A DNA stretch of 64,000 nt from Butyricimonas virosa. GTDB lineage: Bacteria; Bacteroidota; Bacteroidia; Bacteroidales; Marinifilaceae. A model generated the notes under the pieces. The model saw nothing but the letters and a program-made list of their open reading frames with translations, had not been told where the DNA came from and did no database searches. The position numbers and the translations under genes were made by a program. Positions 62,572 through 64,000 of the stretch are shown one piece after another (the stretch's first letter is position 1; the number at the start of each line of letters is the position of its first letter). The stretch lies in NCBI RefSeq assembly GCF_025148635.1, contig NZ_CP102269.1, positions 3,844,001-3,908,000 on the forward strand, given 5' to 3'.

Positions 62572-63621
62572 TTAATTATTTTGATTGATTAAATTCACGA
62601 CGACCTTAACCATAATATCTTTTTCTTCCGTATGGCTTTCTGCAATCATTAAAGTAAGAGCTACGAGGGTATTATCCGCAATCCTTTTTTCTCCATTAGG
62701 GGAATAGAGAATACCGTTATTTTCCATGAACCAAAGGAATAACATGGCTGCGATTCGTTTATTGCCATCGCTAAAAGAATGGTTCTTGGTTACCAGATAA
62801 AGTAACATGGCAGCTTTTTCTTCAATGCTGGGATAAAGTTCTATGCCATCGAAAGTTTGGTAAATAGTTGCAATAGAACTTTTAAATGATTGGTCTTTTT
62901 CATGTGCAAATAATTTGCTTTCTCCAAATTTCCCTTTTAGGCTTCGAATGGCTTCCATGGCGTTTTCGTACGTAGCATGGAATCTGTCGCCTTTTGTTGT
63001 ATTTTCAATGAAGAGTTGTTGATAATCGTATTTATCTAAGGTATCAAGGGCATAAACATAATCGGTTACGACGGCTAATAACCCTTTGGATTGGTCGGAT
63101 GTTAATTGTTCTTGGTTTTTGAGTGTATTACCGAGAATATGAACCATGTCTTTTAGTTCTTGATACCGTTCAAGTTTTATTTTTTGGTTGATAGCATATC
63201 CTTTGATAAGGTAGTCTTTTAATATTTTGTTTGCCCAAATACGGAATTGGGTACCGCGTTTGGAATTAACCCGATAGCCGACAGATATTATCATATCTAA
63301 ATTGTAATAAGGAATATATCGGGTTACATTTCTTTTTCCCTCTGTTCGAACTTGTGCAATTTTTGCACAAGTTGACTCTGACTCCAATTCTTGACTTTTA
63401 TAAATATTGTTTATATGGCGCAAAATGGCTGTGCGGTCTGTTTGGAACAAATCACTCATTTGCGCTTGTGTTAGCCAAACAGTTTCTTTGTCCATCTTTA
63501 CATCTAGCTTGATTTCTCCATCTTCTGTTTGATAGATAATAATATCATTCAAAGTAGGATTAAAATCAGTCGTGCATGTTGGTAGACATTCTTGTTTGTT
63601 GAGTTGAATTTCTTGTTCCAT
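62572..63621 (-). CDS. RhuM-family/Fic-domain fusion protein
   Basis: 349 residues. A RhuM-like N-terminal domain (about 27-140: IIIYQTEDGEIKLDVKMDKE, ETVWLTQAQMSDLF, FRIWANKILKDYLIKGYAIN) followed by a Fic/DOC domain with the motif HSFSDGNKR at 281-289 (H281). Fic enzymes transfer AMP or other groups to target proteins; RhuM-Fic fusions are common near defence or toxin genes. No antitoxin-like inhibitory helix was recognised. The first 11 residues come from an alaX-like start. It drives its own promoter and is 3 nt upstream of alaX. Confidence 0.9.
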   Translation of the reverse strand: MEQEIQLNKQECLPTCTTDFNPTLNDIIIYQTEDGEIKLDVKMDKETVWLTQAQMSDLFQTDRTAILRHINNIYKSQELESESTCAKIAQVRTEGKRNVTRYIPYYNLDMIISVGYRVNSKRGTQFRIWANKILKDYLIKGYAINQKIKLERYQELKDMVHILGNTLKNQEQLTSDQSKGLLAVVTDYVYALDTLDKYDYQQLFIENTTKGDRFHATYENAMEAIRSLKGKFGESKLFAHEKDQSFKSSIATIYQTFDGIELYPSIEEKAAMLLYLVTKNHSFSDGNKRIAAMLFLWFMENNGILYSPNGEKRIADNTLVALTLMIAESHTEEKDIMVKVVVNLINQNN

Positions 63622-63636
63622 ATTTTACTATTCTTA

Positions 63637-63666
63637 GTAATCTAATATATCAATAAATGTTCCAAA
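63637..63666 (-). promoter_or_regulatory. Promoter of the RhuM-Fic/alaX unit
   Basis: Minus strand: TTTG (63663-63666), 18 nt, TAGATTAC (63637-63644), a fair match to the Bacteroides promoter; it would drive both genes. Confidence 0.45.
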
Positions 63667-63715
63667 CGTTTCGTTTTCTTTTTTTGTCATTACAAATATT
63701 ATGAAGCTGTCATGA

Positions 63716-64000
63716 TTAATTAAGCTTGTGCCATGCCCTTTGTTCGTGTTTGTCAAAAGTGAGTTCGTATTTTCTTAATCTTCGTTTGGATTTGAATGTC
63801 CATTTTTCCGGCTTCCAGTAAGTGAATTCCACGAGAGTGGTATTAGCATAGATATGCTGGATCCATTTTCCCCAGAATTGAAGGTCGTTTTCTTCAAACC
63901 TGTAATCGTCCGGTTTATAGTATTTACTACATAATTCAGCTCCTTCTTCCAGTACTATTTTGGAGTGTGGGTACACGACATGAGTGGTGTCATTTAGACG
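63716..64000 (-). CDS. Hypothetical protein, N-terminus beyond the window
   Basis: At least 94 residues; the frame is open to the window edge, beyond an internal GTG at 63976, so the true start lies outside. The visible C-terminal part is rich in Lys, Trp, Tyr and Arg (FWGKWIQHIYANTTLVEFTYW, then KSKRRLRKYELTF). No family recognised. A 94-nt spacer holding the RhuM-Fic promoter follows. Confidence 0.6.
   Translation of the reverse strand, partial: RLNDTTHVVYPHSKIVLEEGAELCSKYYKPDDYRFEENDLQFWGKWIQHIYANTTLVEFTYWKPEKWTFKSKRRLRKYELTFDKHEQRAWHKLN

Noticed and set aside
1..64000. CRISPR array, tRNA, rRNA or insertion sequence
   Set aside because: No spaced direct-repeat array, cloverleaf or transposase frame was recognised by eye in either strand.

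Overview
The window reads as a chromosome segment of a gut-type Bacteroidales bacterium, most like the Odoribacteraceae/Butyricimonas group. That placement is inferred from gene content: SusC/SusD pairs with DUF4843 and PKD-like lipoproteins, an ECF sigma/FecR pair, RhlE, Pta-AckA, and promoters of the Bacteroidota type (TAnnTTTG at -7, weak TTTG at -33). No tRNA, rRNA, CRISPR array, insertion sequence or phage block was seen.

Bases 1-27,200 form an envelope/uptake island. A first set (3-11,380) holds a SusC cut by the window edge, SusD, a DUF4843 lipoprotein, a PKD-like lipoprotein and two paralogous DUF5117-type metalloproteases; the second protease has lost all three zinc-binding histidines. 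A second set (11,538-20,550) repeats SusC-SusD-DUF4843-PKD behind its own ECF sigma and FecR, and its SusC carries the N-terminal STN signalling domain. Two tandem ABC modules follow (20,685-27,192), each a GldA-like ATPase plus a single protein fusing GldF-like and GldG-like parts. The proteases beside RagAB-like pairs suggest peptide or protein-derived nutrients rather than glycans (inference; no glycoside hydrolase is present).

Bases 27,356-34,809 carry a five-gene cluster (SWIM zinc finger, DUF5691, MoxR-type AAA+, DUF5682, vWA) resembling E. coli yehQ/yehL/yehM/yehP, followed by a double GNAT acetyltransferase and a YwqG-like protein. On the minus strand come a YbdG-type MscS channel and a large PEP/pyruvate-binding (PEP synthase-like) gene broken by at least three, probably four, lesions.

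Bases 41,054-49,056 hold a small ORF ending in a terminator, then the biotin operon bioB-A-F-G-C-D running into a U32 peptidase-family gene. Next come a divergent Gdx-type SMR exporter and Crp/Fnr regulator sharing a perfect FNR-type box, a clostripain-like lipoprotein, an M20 amidohydrolase, membrane proteins (DUF2157, YqaA-like), a LemA/TPM trio, a POT-like MFS transporter, an RhlE helicase with a long leader, pta-ackA for acetate production, an AlaX-like tRNA editing protein and a RhuM-Fic protein whose first codons duplicate those of alaX. The last gene is cut by the window end.

Several intergenic gaps carry AT-rich repeats of the TTTTAGATTTTAGATT type, and one 74-nt G-rich structured repeat sits between bioC and bioD. 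Function calls rest on motif reading only; no database search was possible.
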